64,000 nt of DNA from Amphiura filiformis (Eukaryota; Echinodermata; Ophiuroidea; Amphilepidida; Amphiuridae). Below are positions 53,816-63,675 of the stretch, piece after piece; the first letter of the stretch is position 1; the number at the start of each line of letters is the position of its first letter. The stretch spans positions 47,822,052 to 47,886,051 of the forward strand of contig NC_092635.1 in NCBI RefSeq assembly GCF_039555335.1. Direction: 5' to 3'. Below the pieces are notes generated by a model. It was not told the DNA's origin and did no database searches. It saw nothing but the letters and a program-made list of their open reading frames with translations. The translations under genes and the position numbers were made by a program.

Positions 53816-54349
53816 GAATCTTCTGCCGGACTGGTGATTTTTCCACCGAATAAAATATTTTTGTATTCGGTGATGTACGTTAATCCAGTCCGTCGTAGTG
53901 TGACAGACCTATTAGATGAAGAATTAAGTAGCAATTAAGCCTAGTCTTTTTTAAAAGTCGAGACAAGTCCAAAATAATAACGATTAATAAGGCAATCTAA
54001 TTGATTCGAATTCCAATCTCCTGGCCTTTTCCTGGGTCTATATTTAGTTGCATGATATAATTCAGATTTTCTTAAATGTAGATCTATATCCTATAGAATT
54101 AGAATTCATAAATTACATAATTATCATTTTATTCATTTTATTTAGCTCAAGAATTTGTATCAGACAATCACGTGCTTTCAACGTGTAGGCTGGACCTATT
54201 TCAATATCGAAGTACATGTATGCACGATCGAAGCATGAAGGCTGGCACTATAGATGGTCGGTGCCTACTGGTAAAGCCTACGCATCGTCAAACGGGGAAT
54301 AAAAAAGGAGTAAAAATTTAAGAAGGAGAAACTATTTTAATAGGGGATA

Positions 54350-55135
54350 TCTGTTTTAAAATGGTATTATGTAAAAGGTGAAAAGAAAATTCGAAAAGGG
54401 GAAACTATATGAAAAGGGGAAATTCGAAAAGGGGATATGAAAAGGGGAAATTCGAAAAGGGGGAAACTATATGAAAAGGGGAAATTCGAAAAGGGGAAAC
54501 TATATGAAAAGGGGAAATTCGAAAAGGGGAAACTATATGAAAAGGGGAAATTCGAAAAGGGGGAAACTATATGAAAAGGGGAAATTCGAAAAGGGGGGAA
54601 ACTATATGAAAAGGGGGAAATTCGAAAAGGGGGAAACTATATGAAAAGGGGGAAATTCGAAAAGGGGAAACTATATGAAAAGGGGGAAATTCGAAAAGGG
54701 GGGAAACTATGAAAAGGGGGGAAATTCGAAAAGGGGGAAACTATATGAAAGGGGAAATTCGAAAGGGGGAACTATATGAAAAGGGGAAATTCGAAAAGGG
54801 GAAACTATATGAAAAGGGGAAATTCGAAAAGGGGAAACATGAAAAGGGGGAAATTCGAAAAGGGGGAAACTATATGAAAAGGGGAAATTCGAAAAGGGGA
54901 AACTATATGAAAAGGGGAAATTCGAAAAGGGGGAAACATGAAAAGGGGGAAATTCGAAAAGGGGAAACTATATGAAAAGGGGGAAATTCGAAAAGGGGGA
55001 ACTATTTGAAAAAACTATTTGAAAAGGGGGAAAGTCGAAAAGGGGGGACTATTTGAAAAGGGAGAAAGAAACTATTGGAAAAGGGGGAAGGATAGACGGG
55101 AAAATATTTGAAAAAGGGGGAAAGCATTTCGCAAA
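54350..55135 (+). repeat. Minisatellite array in right terminal repeat
   Basis: Plus strand is GAAAAGGGG alternating with AAATTC and AAACTATAT linkers (two-step unit about 33 bp), about 20 copies of the pair at 54390-55000, then divergent units outward. This is the inverted counterpart of 50340-50945 but more homogeneous and longer, suggesting recent expansion. Nearly pure purine on this strand. Confidence 0.9.
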
Positions 55136-55211
55136 AAGGAGGAAAACTGAAAATTTGGGGAGATGAATTATAAAAGGGGGAGTTTGGCGGAGATCAGACA
55201 CCGTACAATAG

Positions 55212-55459
55212 CGTGGCCCACAGTAATCACGATAGTAAATCCAGAAAATGGAAAATGTACATTAGTTACGAAATTGTCACAATACAATGGTTGATTATAA
55301 TGTACAGAATGTTTTGATCTTCTACCGCCATATTGTAACATTTCTACAAGAAATAGAATTATATTTTTACCAACAAAATGTTAGTTTTCACTGTCAGATA
55401 TGTCCTCTTTTAATTTGGGCCCAAACAGATGAGGTAATACAAAGAAAATCGCTATATAA
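55212..55459. other. Spacer between the foldback element and a mariner-derived element
   Basis: About 250 bp of AT-rich sequence. Phrases GGAAAATGTACATTAGTT and AATTGTCACAATACAATGG resemble about 59340-59385 (AAGTGCACATTAGTTGC, ATTGTCACTATACAAT), so it is an older dispersed repeat. Confidence 0.45.
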
Positions 55460-55695
55460 TACAGGGTGTTCCAATAAAAATAGAACCCTTACTGTACGCT
55501 CTTTTTCTCCTACGAGGGGGTATCAAAAAGTTTTAGAAATCGCCCAGAAGTGAAAGAGCTATATCAATGAAATTTTGTCAGTGCAATCACGGGTCCTTAT
55601 GTACACTATGGTGCAAAAATGGTCTCATAAGTATGTTTACTTTTTTTTACAGGAGCTAGATGTCATTACCTGCCTATGTCACCATAACCAGCAAA

Positions 55696-55800
55696 ATGGA
55701 GAAAATTGAGGCATGCAGCATGATTAAGTTCCATTTTAAGGGTTACAGTGCCCAGAAAATCTGTGATAAAATAAAAATTCCTTTTCCAAAAAGCGACAGT
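55696..55800 (+). pseudogene. Transposase N-terminal helix-turn-helix fragment, left arm
   Basis: MEKIEACSMIKFHFKGYSAQ then KICDKIK resembles the first helix-turn-helix of mariner transposases (E/K-IR-x-x-IKF-x-F-x-x-G-x-S/T-x-x-E/K-I). An acceptor-like TTTTTTTTACAG precedes it at about 55640-55651. It ends after about 35 codons at the arm junction. Confidence 0.6.
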
Positions 55801-55857
55801 GACATATCACAATCACCACCGAAGATAACTTTCATTTCATCATCAATTTTCTAGGCA

Positions 55858-55930
55858 CTGCAACCCTTCAAACGCAGGATCTTAATGATGCTGCTTGCCT
55901 CAATTTTCTCAATCTTGCAGTTTATGCGCA
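55858..55930 (-). pseudogene. Transposase N-terminal fragment, right arm (inverted copy)
   Basis: Minus reading KIEKIEASSIIKILRLKGCSA is the inverted twin of 55696-55800, with substitutions that differ, so the two arms have diverged for some time. Confidence 0.6.
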
Positions 55931-56276
55931 GTAACTGGGGCAGCGGGTTATTGGCATCTAGTGCCACATGTAAAAAAGTAAACATACCTATGAGACCATT
56001 TTTGGACCATAATGTACATAAGGACCAGTGATTGCACTGACAAAATTTCATTGATATAGCTCTTTCACTTCTGGGCGATTTCTAAAACTTTTGATACCCC
56101 TCGTATTTCTGATTAATCAAATATATCTTGGTATGTAATGAAACCTTTATTCGTTAACTTTAACATGTTTAATAAACCGAAAGAAATATTTAAATCGGCT
56201 CACAACTTTTGAAGATATGCTCTTTTAAAGAAATGTACCCGTTTTTCACTCTGTCCACGGAGGAGGTTTGGCTACT

Positions 56277-56642
56277 TTAAAGCCATAATGTACGATCTTA
56301 TAATATGAAATTGGTTAATTTTTTTCAAACCTGATTTTTTTGCATATTTGTAATGTTTACACATGTCCAAACTTGCACCTAAATGGAATCGGCCAAATTT
56401 GTTGTCTTTGTAGGTCAACAGAGCAAAGTTCGACATATTATCATAATTTAAAAATTATGATAATATGTCCTCCCATAGAACTGCATGTTAAATGGTCAAA
56501 ATAACTAGAGGGGATTCTTTCACTTTACCTTGTTATTTCAACTTAAAATGGACAGCAACCCCTCTCGGCAGTTATTACTAAAATCATTTCAACATGTTGA
56601 ATAAAAAAAATAACAAAATTTAAATTTGACGGAAATCTTTAA
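56277..56642 (+). mobile_element. TTAA MITE family 1, copy C
   Basis: TTAAAGCCATAATGTACGAT at the left; at the right the terminal CGTACATTAAGGC is deleted, leaving GGAAATCTTTAA. The central palindrome is the best preserved of the three copies (ACATATTATCATAATTT and AAATTATGATAATATGT). It is nested in the mariner-derived element. Confidence 0.85.
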
Positions 56643-56849
56643 AGATTGAAAAGGAGTACACGTACCATGCATGAATATCACGCATTCCTCAATGATAACT
56701 TTATAAAATAACGAACTTTATTTAAGTGCCCTTACATACCAAAATACATTTGATCAATTTTTCAGAAATAGGAGAAAAAGAGGGTGCAATGGGGGATCTG
56801 TTTTTATTGGAACACCCTGTACCAGCGTATATGTAGCCAATGCGAGCCA

Positions 56850-59460
56850 CTCCTTCGGACGTGAGTAGGGTCGGTTCTCTTGATAGGGCCTATGTCACGA
56901 CCGCCCGCACACCATGTACGTGCTGTGTTAAGAACACCGCGTACATGTAATAGTTGGACTAATTTTTGTGTCAGTTCCTGCAGAACTGAAACCTTCTACT
57001 ACAGGTTTGACGATCACGTGACAATTCGAATAATCATATCGAAATATCACGTGATCTGTAAAAATATCAATATCGATATCAATACTACTCGTCAATTCAG
57101 CCCCAAACCAATTCGCCCACATGCCAATTCGAACCCTGTATAATTGATGTACAAAAAAAGTTGGCCAAAATTAACTTTTTCGTGATTTTCTCCATAACCG
57201 TTGTTTTTACACCAAATCTGTATATTTAGATGCCTTGATGTCTTGCATTCGGTCACAAACCAATTCGTTGTACTTTGTGCACTTAACCCTCTATCTTTTA
57301 AACCAAATATCCTCCATATGGCCAAGTCATCATGCAGTTATTGTTAACTACATGTATGCACACAACACAGGGACACTCACAATAGGCAATTGAACCCTAC
57401 TGGTAGCGCTGTATCGTAGCTATTGGGGATGAACTAGTTAGTATCATATATCAAAAAGTATAAAAGCTATGATTTTAGTACTTTCTCTCTGTTTCAATTA
57501 CTTATTCTTTTCCAAATATCTGAATCTTCAATCCGGTACAAGCTTTAATAACGGGGGAACATACATTTTATTAAAAAGAAATCCTACCATCTATCCAAAC
57601 TCGCCGTGTTATTCCAATGCACATTTTACTTCACCGGGCTTCACTTGATCGTATTTTGAAGATTGGCGTCATAAAACCGTCATAGGTACAAATTTAGTAC
57701 TTTCTGTCAATCAATTATGGCTTATTCTCTACGTGTCAATCTTTAAATAATTGGCATAGTCCTTATAATAACGGTACTCCGCCTTGATGAGTAAATGACA
57801 GCAAACAGCTGCAAACCAGTGAAAAATATCCCAAAACTCGGTCAGTGGGGCTCTGTTCGTACATGTCAATAGAGTCATTATCGATTGGATTAGTCGTCCG
57901 TAGCGGACAATTCAGTCGCTCATTGGATCAATATTATCAGGTGGTAATAAATTTGCATTGGACAATAGATTACTATATAATGGTTTAGTACTGCATATAT
58001 CGGTTTAATCTTCAACATGTTCAATAAGCGGGTTTATGGCTGGAAAGGTCACGGTGAATTCGCCGTGGACATTGGTGGACGTAAGTGCACTATGTCGTAC
58101 TTTTACAAAACAAAAAGCAGCTTTTCTAGGCATTGTTGACATGTGCCTTCGCGAAAGAAAGTTTCCTACTATAAAGACCTAACTTTTGAGATGGTTTGTA
58201 TGTTTGAAGGTGCAAAATTAACAATAAGCTTAAAATAAGGCGCCCGGTTTACCGCCGGGTTTAGCAAGTCATCATCAACGACTTTGACAGATGACGTCAG
58301 ACGCAATCGCTGTCTTGATAATATCGACATGGACTAATAATATAGAGCACGTAGTGCGATGGACTGAAACTTGACGCATCGATCTGAGGACAGCTTTCAA
58401 ACATAAGTCTTGATAGTAATACGCTGTTTTACTTAGCCTATATCTGGTGACAGCAGCATTTTTCTTCAGTCACGTGATAATGGTACCGGCGGATAATACA
58501 CGGGGGAAGCCGACGGTGTCCACATCTTTTTTTTTCTTCTTTTTTTTTTTCTTCAGTTTTTGTATTTTATCTGTACTTGGAACTGGTGGGGGAGAGAAAG
58601 CATTAAAATACATTCAGGAAAAAATACAACTCGAACCAAAGATCAAGACTCCATTTCAAAATCGAAATTACAAAAAAAACCAAAAAAAAACCAAAAAACA
58701 AAAAAACCACACCAGACAATGAGCAGGTTCAAAGACCCACAGAAGGAAGATGACGAAACAGAGTCCTGACCCAATCCGAATCCTATTTTGACCTTTACAC
58801 AATAAACCACCAGCCCCCTTCTTCATCACATACAATATTTTTATAAAAACATCCAGTGTTAATTAAACAAAAATCTTTTTGTATTGCGCTGGTATAGGAG
58901 TTGCAAGGGCCTGATACTTTGCTGATATCGAATGATGAAATTCGCCATCTTTCTCCTGTGAAAACATTTGAAGAATAGAAGGCTGACGTTGCGCCAAAAC
59001 ACGTAGGCTTATGTAAGTGTATAATTAGGCCTATTTAATGATAAATGAACTACCACTAAATGTTCTTGTCAGTGCTGCAGTGCAAAAGTCTCTTTAACAT
59101 TACATTCAAATAATAATTAAATAATATTGTAAATTGGAACTGACACCAATTTTTTTTAGGAATATCTTGTTTTATCTTCTATTGGGGTCAAGACTGGTCG
59201 AGTATTTAATATATTGCGCTTTGTATGTTGTTTTCTTGTTTTACAAAATATACTTTTGTGGGAGGAATAACCTAACTATTACTTAGATATAAAATTACGT
59301 ACACCCCATATTATTCACATTTGTGTATCCGGAAAACGGTAAGTGCACATTAGTTGCAGGATTGTCACTATACAATAACAATGCCGGTTATAATATATAC
59401 TGAATTATTTTTCTACCGGATTAAGATTGTTATGCGATATTGCACTTGTCATGATGTTAG
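56850..59460. other. No recognised gene
   Basis: Mixed unique-looking DNA. It contains ATATCAATATCGATATCAAT at about 57063-57084 (near-palindromic), a T/C-rich tract at 58527-58560 and an A-rich AACCAAAAAAA tract at about 58670-58705. No spliced or intronless gene could be supported. Confidence 0.35.
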
Positions 59461-59467
59461 ATTGTTT

Positions 59468-59687
59468 TAACCCCATGAGAACTACCTGCCGATCTATCAT
59501 TGCCTCTGATTGGTCAATTACATGGTATCTTCACTTTAATCACCAATCACTATTCAGAATGGAGCTTTGCAAATAATTCACCCCAATTTTTTTGCGTGGT
59601 GAAATTATTCTAACAAAATTGCTGATTGGGCCGATTGATAATGAAAACTTTTTTTTGGCCAATCGGCTGGTAGTTCTCCGGTTAGTA
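59468..59687. mobile_element. MITE with TTAACCCCATGAGAACTACC ends
   Basis: Left TTAACCCCATGAGAACTACC then TGCCGATC; right GGCCAATCGGCTGGTAGTTC then TCCGGTTA. Inverted with mismatches. Inner TCTGATTGGTCAATT and GATTGGGCC words also pair. Same family as the ends at 32126 and 33793. Confidence 0.7.
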
Positions 59688-59689
59688 AC

Positions 59690-60680
59690 TATTTTCAACT
59701 GTTGCCATTTAGTCATTCACAGCATCCTACGAATGGTAGTGATCTTTGGCAAACATTTATTGATCATTTCATAGCGAGCGTGTAGAAGGATTCAAATATC
59801 ACAGATATACTTTTGTAGGTCCTGTGTTTCTTGAGTTATGTTGTAAAGAGGGATGAAACCACATCAGCTTTGTAAAACGTACATAACTCATTAACAATAA
59901 TAAATCAAACAAGTTTTCAAAGTATATGATTTGTATAAACTTGCTTTGAACTTTTTGTGCAATTAATTATTACCAACATAAAAAATTGTTGCCGAAAGAA
60001 TACAAAACTCAAAATTCTACGATTTTTGTCCTCGCTTCCACCGTTGCCACGGTAACGGCGGCCATATTGGGTTTTAGTACAATTACTTATTCAAGTGAAA
60101 AAAATGAAATTCTATTCTACATACAAACAACTGTCATATTAAACACATTAACTAAGTCAGTACAAAGCTTTTATTTTTGATTTAGTTTTAGATCAAGTTA
60201 AATACGTTTTGGCGGGAAATGGCTAGCTATATGCAAAATGCACTTTTTTCAAATATGGAACTTGATTTCTAAAAAGGTTATTTGAGCAGATAGTTTTCAT
60301 GGTTTTTGAAAAATCATTGAATTACTGATGACAATTACCATTAAAAAATGCATTTAAAATATGACATTAATTGATAAATTAATTAATAAAGTTAATATAT
60401 AGGTGGGATATAGATATATTTATAACCATTGCAGAATCAATCCATTTAAATTACCCCAGTTACTGATGGCAACTTGCAAGACATTATCTGAAATAAATAA
60501 TAACATCACTGCTCTTCTCCATTTGACTCATTAGTCATAGTACCTCTTCAAGCAAGGAGAAAAAAGCGCAGTGATTTATAGTGCGCTACGCACAGGCACA
60601 ACGCCTAGACGTTAATCCACAAGCCTCAGCACACTTTACAGGTTGTCGCTGACCACTACGGCAGATATCAGTCCATAAAC
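59690..60680. other. No recognised gene
   Basis: AT-rich sequence. A plus frame at 59986-60180 has no known domain. The GCCACGGTAACGGCGGCCAT patch at about 60045 is a locally GC-rich inverted motif. Confidence 0.3.
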
Positions 60681-60689
60681 CAGGGACTT

Positions 60690-60925
60690 GCAGCTAAGAA
60701 GCGCACACACTAGACATTCCACAATTGACCTTCGCAGCCAGGATCAGCTCCCCGGTTTTCGTACGGGTTACAACGAGACAATTAACAGTAAGTTCCTTGA
60801 CCAGAGGAATTTCAAGCTAATGAACTCAATTTTTACACGCGAGCGTACTAACCACCGCAAGGGTTTGAACCCGCAACCTCTCGCACCATAGTCGAACGCC
60901 TTATTGATTGAGCTAACTTGACTGT
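60690..60925 (-). mobile_element. tRNA-derived SINE
   Basis: On the minus strand a tRNA-like head reads GTTAGCTCAATCAATAAGGC (A box) then TGCGAGAGGTTGCGGGTTCA (B box at 60861-60872). It is followed by a body with TGTTAATTGTCTCGTTGTAA and GGAGCTGATCCTGGCTGCG. Bodies of this type are familiar from echinoderm SINEs, a memory-based comparison not verified here. It ends near 60690. Confidence 0.75.
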
Positions 60926-61199
60926 AAGCAGTAGACTTCGGTTGTATATATAAATGCGCTTTTATAAATGCGCACGTGACCAGATGGCCAGCGCCATATT
61001 TGCATTACATCACTGTCAATCACTGAAATGGCGACCATTGAAGGAGTGGCTACAGTTGTGACCTTGTTTCGTGGCTAGCACTGGCAAGGAACATTGGCTG
61101 GAGGTTCGATGCTATAAATTTGCATGGATAAATCATGGATATCAAAGGATCATGATTATTGCACAGCACCCCCCCCCCCCATGTACAAACATAACTAAT

Positions 61200-61201
61200 G
61201 T

Positions 61202-61260
<59 letters not shown>

Positions 61261-61262
61261 TG
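61200..61262 (+). repeat. (TTTA)n microsatellite
   Basis: About 15 uninterrupted TTTA units at 61201-61261, inside the 60929-62665 element. Confidence 0.97.
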
Positions 61263-61276
61263 CGACGAAAAACGAA

Positions 61277-61502
61277 AACCCTGTTCTATTTTGAACAAAT
61301 TGGGAAACAAATTTTTCCTGTAAAAATGAATGCCGACCCCAAATTTCGGAAATTTCAGGACAATTTTTTTTTTTTGTATTTTCTCAAATTGAAATTTATT
61401 TACAGATTTTTGTGATTTTTGGGTTATTTAAAATTTTTTTTTAATACCAACCGACCGACCGACCCTACTTGAAAGGTCCGTTCGCCCATAGAACAGGGTT
61501 TC
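61277..61502. repeat. MITE-like unit with AAACCCTGTTCTAT ends
   Basis: AAACCCTGTTCTATTTTG at the left and CATAGAACAGGGTTT at the right are inverted. The right half has CCGACCGACCGACC. It immediately follows the (TTTA)n array. Confidence 0.6.
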
Positions 61503-61509
61503 TCTCTTT

Positions 61510-62600
61510 CTCGCCTTACTTATAATTTCATAAATATTATTTGCCCCCCCCCTTCCCCCAAAACCACCCCTCCCACCTTTTACACTCATAAATTAATTGT
61601 TTTTTTGCTAACTTTCCCCTTCCGTGTAAAGTAAAACTTTATAAGCCGGTTGAATCAAACTGAACAAAATTGACGTATACAATTACAATATACCATGACA
61701 ATAATGTGTATGACGAGATCTAACTTACTAGCTGAATAAACCTCAAACCATGCATCACATACGTGATTGTACGTCATATTGTCATATAACGTATGAGCGT
61801 GATGTATAGTATACGAGTCTTCCTCAACATCTTCCAGCCGGGATGATTAGATCATGTACAGTCATCTACGTGTTTACTGTTTATACTCTAAATTGTACGT
61901 CAAAGGGTGACAAAGGGTGTACAGATTACCGATTTAGCATGGGGGAAAAAAAAAGGTGCTTAAAACACATTTTGAATTTTTTTGAAGTTTTTTGTCCATT
62001 TGCGAGCGAATGAGTAAATTAGAATTGAGGAGGTCGGGCGGGGACATCTGGCCTATTAGTTTGAGAGGGTCATTATACCGAAAAGGGCTAAAGTTATAGT
62101 TTCCTCAATTTACGTTATAATTAGAGTTAAAATTAGGGTCAGAGTTATGTTCATTGGCGGCTCTAGGGGGGATACTTATCTTGACTCCCAAATAAATAAA
62201 TCCATGACCCCTTCCTTCCGAAGAAAATGACAGCCCCTAAGTTCCCTACGTGCAAACATTATCAAATAACATCATCGGCAGCTACCCAGTTCTGACCTTA
62301 ATGCCAGTAAGAATCACATTTCGTCATCAATATGGCCAATTGCCACGCCCATTTAGCACGGAAATAATGAAATATAACTTTTTAAATCAGCTATATCTAG
62401 CTTTTCCGTCATAAATTTTTTTTTCCGTAATGGAAAATCCAAATAAAGAGTTTATGTTTCGGGTCAAATTATTTTGCCCTTTGCAATCAATGCCACTATT
62501 TTGCAAAACCAATTTTCCTTGTAACCTGTCATTTTCGCCTATACTTTTGCGTGTGGAATTTGTGCACATCCGGGTACCTTACATCGTTGAACACGGTATG
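61510..62600. other. Interior of the 1.7-kb element, no gene
   Basis: C-rich run at about 61543-61570, otherwise AT-rich. No transposase-like frame was seen. Confidence 0.35.
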
Positions 62601-62718
62601 GCGACTTGTAGATGTCACGTGCGCATTTATAAATGCGCATTTATATATATACCCGAAGTCCACTGGTAAGAGAACCACGGATGCTCACGGCTTCTCTATT
62701 TTGCCGTTATACATCTGT

Positions 62719-63037
62719 TAAGTTATTTTGTAACAATAAGCCTGCATGTGCTCGTATGTTTGATTAGGTATATAGTTACCAATGATACCTAGATGCAGTT
62801 GCATAAAAAAGAAGCATTTTGAGCAATTAAGTTGGAGAATGGCATTTGTCATGTGATCTTTGACCTACAACATTGGTTCATGAACAAGTGATTGAGATGA
62901 CATCCTGCTGAAACAGATAATATGTATGCTACGTATGGCACGCCCAGCGCGACAAATTCCTTCGAGGTTACACCTCCATGCCGCGTTTAGCGCTACTAAT
63001 ACCTTACGTTTACGTCGCTAAATCACGAGTTAATTCG
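62719..63037 (+). repeat. Direct repeat, left copy (about 320 bp)
   Basis: TAAGTTATTTTGTAACAATA through CACGAGTTAATTCG is repeated at 63676-64000, nearly identical. The only visible differences are single substitutions and a 6-bp insertion (AGTACT) in the second copy. Confidence 0.95.
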
Positions 63038-63675
63038 TACGTATAGAATTTACGTGCAAATAAAATTTTGTAAATCTCATTGGCAATTCATGTGGTTTTT
63101 ACCACTGTATTACTGTACAAATTCAATACACATAATTATATAACAAAATGATTAGAATTAAAGATATTTCGGTACTCTCTTAAATTTTCCGATTGAATAT
63201 ATTCAATCTTTTGCCGTTTGCAGTTTGAATATTCAGTCAAATCATGAAATAATTTGAATTTTATCTTGTTTATCAACCAAAAGGAGTGATCGAGCGATAA
63301 AAATATTCACTCTAAAAACTTAAAATCTCATTCCAACCATATTCACCACATACGATTTGGCAGTATATTAGGAGTAACACATGATTGGATGATGAAATCA
63401 GTCTATAAAAAGAGTCAATCCAAAAAATCCATTTCAATCTATTTTTCAATATTTTTAGATTGATTCCTATCAGCAATCGTTAAAAGATTGAAATATTTCA
63501 ATCGGTGAATTTAAGTACAATTTTGAATACGTATAAGAGTTCGTCAAGTTGCCGCGAACATATTCGCTTTTCAGACGAATGGAAATAGTCAGAAAAATAT
63601 CGTTCGTATAAGTCATTTAAGAAAATATATCGGCAGCAATTAGTGTCAGTAAAATAATTCATCCGAACAATTTTG
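63038..63675. other. Spacer between direct repeats
   Basis: AT-rich, with ATTGAATATATTCAAT and several GATTGA/TCAATC words in both orientations. A minus frame (63498-63809) crosses into the second repeat and has no recognisable domain. Confidence 0.4.

Larger units (their letters stand above)
51726..53906. mobile_element. Possible nested element inside the foldback interior
   Basis: CTGTCACACTAC (51726-51737) and GTAGTGTGACAG (53895-53906) are exact 12-bp inverted ends. Adjacent sequence (ATTCGGTGATGTACGTT) is repeated at 52081 and 53866. This suggests a second non-autonomous insertion, or internal inverted structure of the element itself. Confidence 0.4.
50308..55205. mobile_element. 4.9-kb foldback element with minisatellite terminal inverted repeats
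   Basis: Starts TACGGTGTCTGATCTCCGCC and ends GGCGGAGATCAGACACCGTA. CAATAG is duplicated exactly at 50302-50307 and 55206-55211. The left terminal repeat (50308 to about 50973) and the right one (about 54263 to 55205) are inverted copies. Each has a unique outer about 90 bp, an array of about 15-bp G4A4-type units, and an inner tip with TGCGTAGGCTTTACCAGTA or its mirror. They differ in length through array size. The 3.3-kb interior (50974-54262) has no recognisable transposase, integrase or polymerase, so it is probably non-autonomous. A 6-bp duplication with long inverted repeats is seen in Polinton/Maverick, and tandem-repeat-rich termini in Foldback/Galileo-type elements. The TACGG tip matches neither standard, so family unknown. 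Confidence 0.85.
55460..56821. mobile_element. Mariner-derived foldback element
   Basis: TA, then ACAGGGTGTTCCAATAAAAA on the left and TTTTTATTGGAACACCCTG then TA on the right: terminal inverted repeats with TA borders (Tc1/mariner). Inside, two arms of about 260 bp (55507-55770 and 55850-56105) are inverted copies. Each carries the transposase N-terminal start: plus MEKIEACSMIKFHFKGYSAQ at about 55697 and minus KIEKIEASSIIK at about 55870-55915. A MITE family 1 copy (56277-56642) is inserted in the right part. No catalytic domain, so non-autonomous. Confidence 0.8.
60929..62665. mobile_element. 1.7-kb inverted-repeat element with 5-bp duplication
   Basis: Ends CAGTAGACTTCGGTTGTATA then TATAAATGCGC, and GCGCATTTATA then TATATACCCGAAGTCCACTG, inverted over about 53 bp (also CACGTGAC/GTCACGTG). 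GTAAG directly flanks both ends (60924-60928, 62666-62670). The interior has a (TTTA)n array, a smaller inverted-repeat unit (61277-61502) and no ORF of note. Confidence 0.7.

Noticed and set aside
53372-53934. Overlapping minus frames of 90-146 codons with repeated LYALWPLI
   Set aside because: Created by the roughly 100-bp tandem repeat (53470-53815); the same phrase appears in different frames, so no single protein is supported.
50308-55205. Polinton/Maverick as the identity of the foldback element
   Set aside because: A 6-bp duplication fits, but the tips are not AG-type, the size is far too small, and no polymerase, integrase or capsid-like frame is visible.
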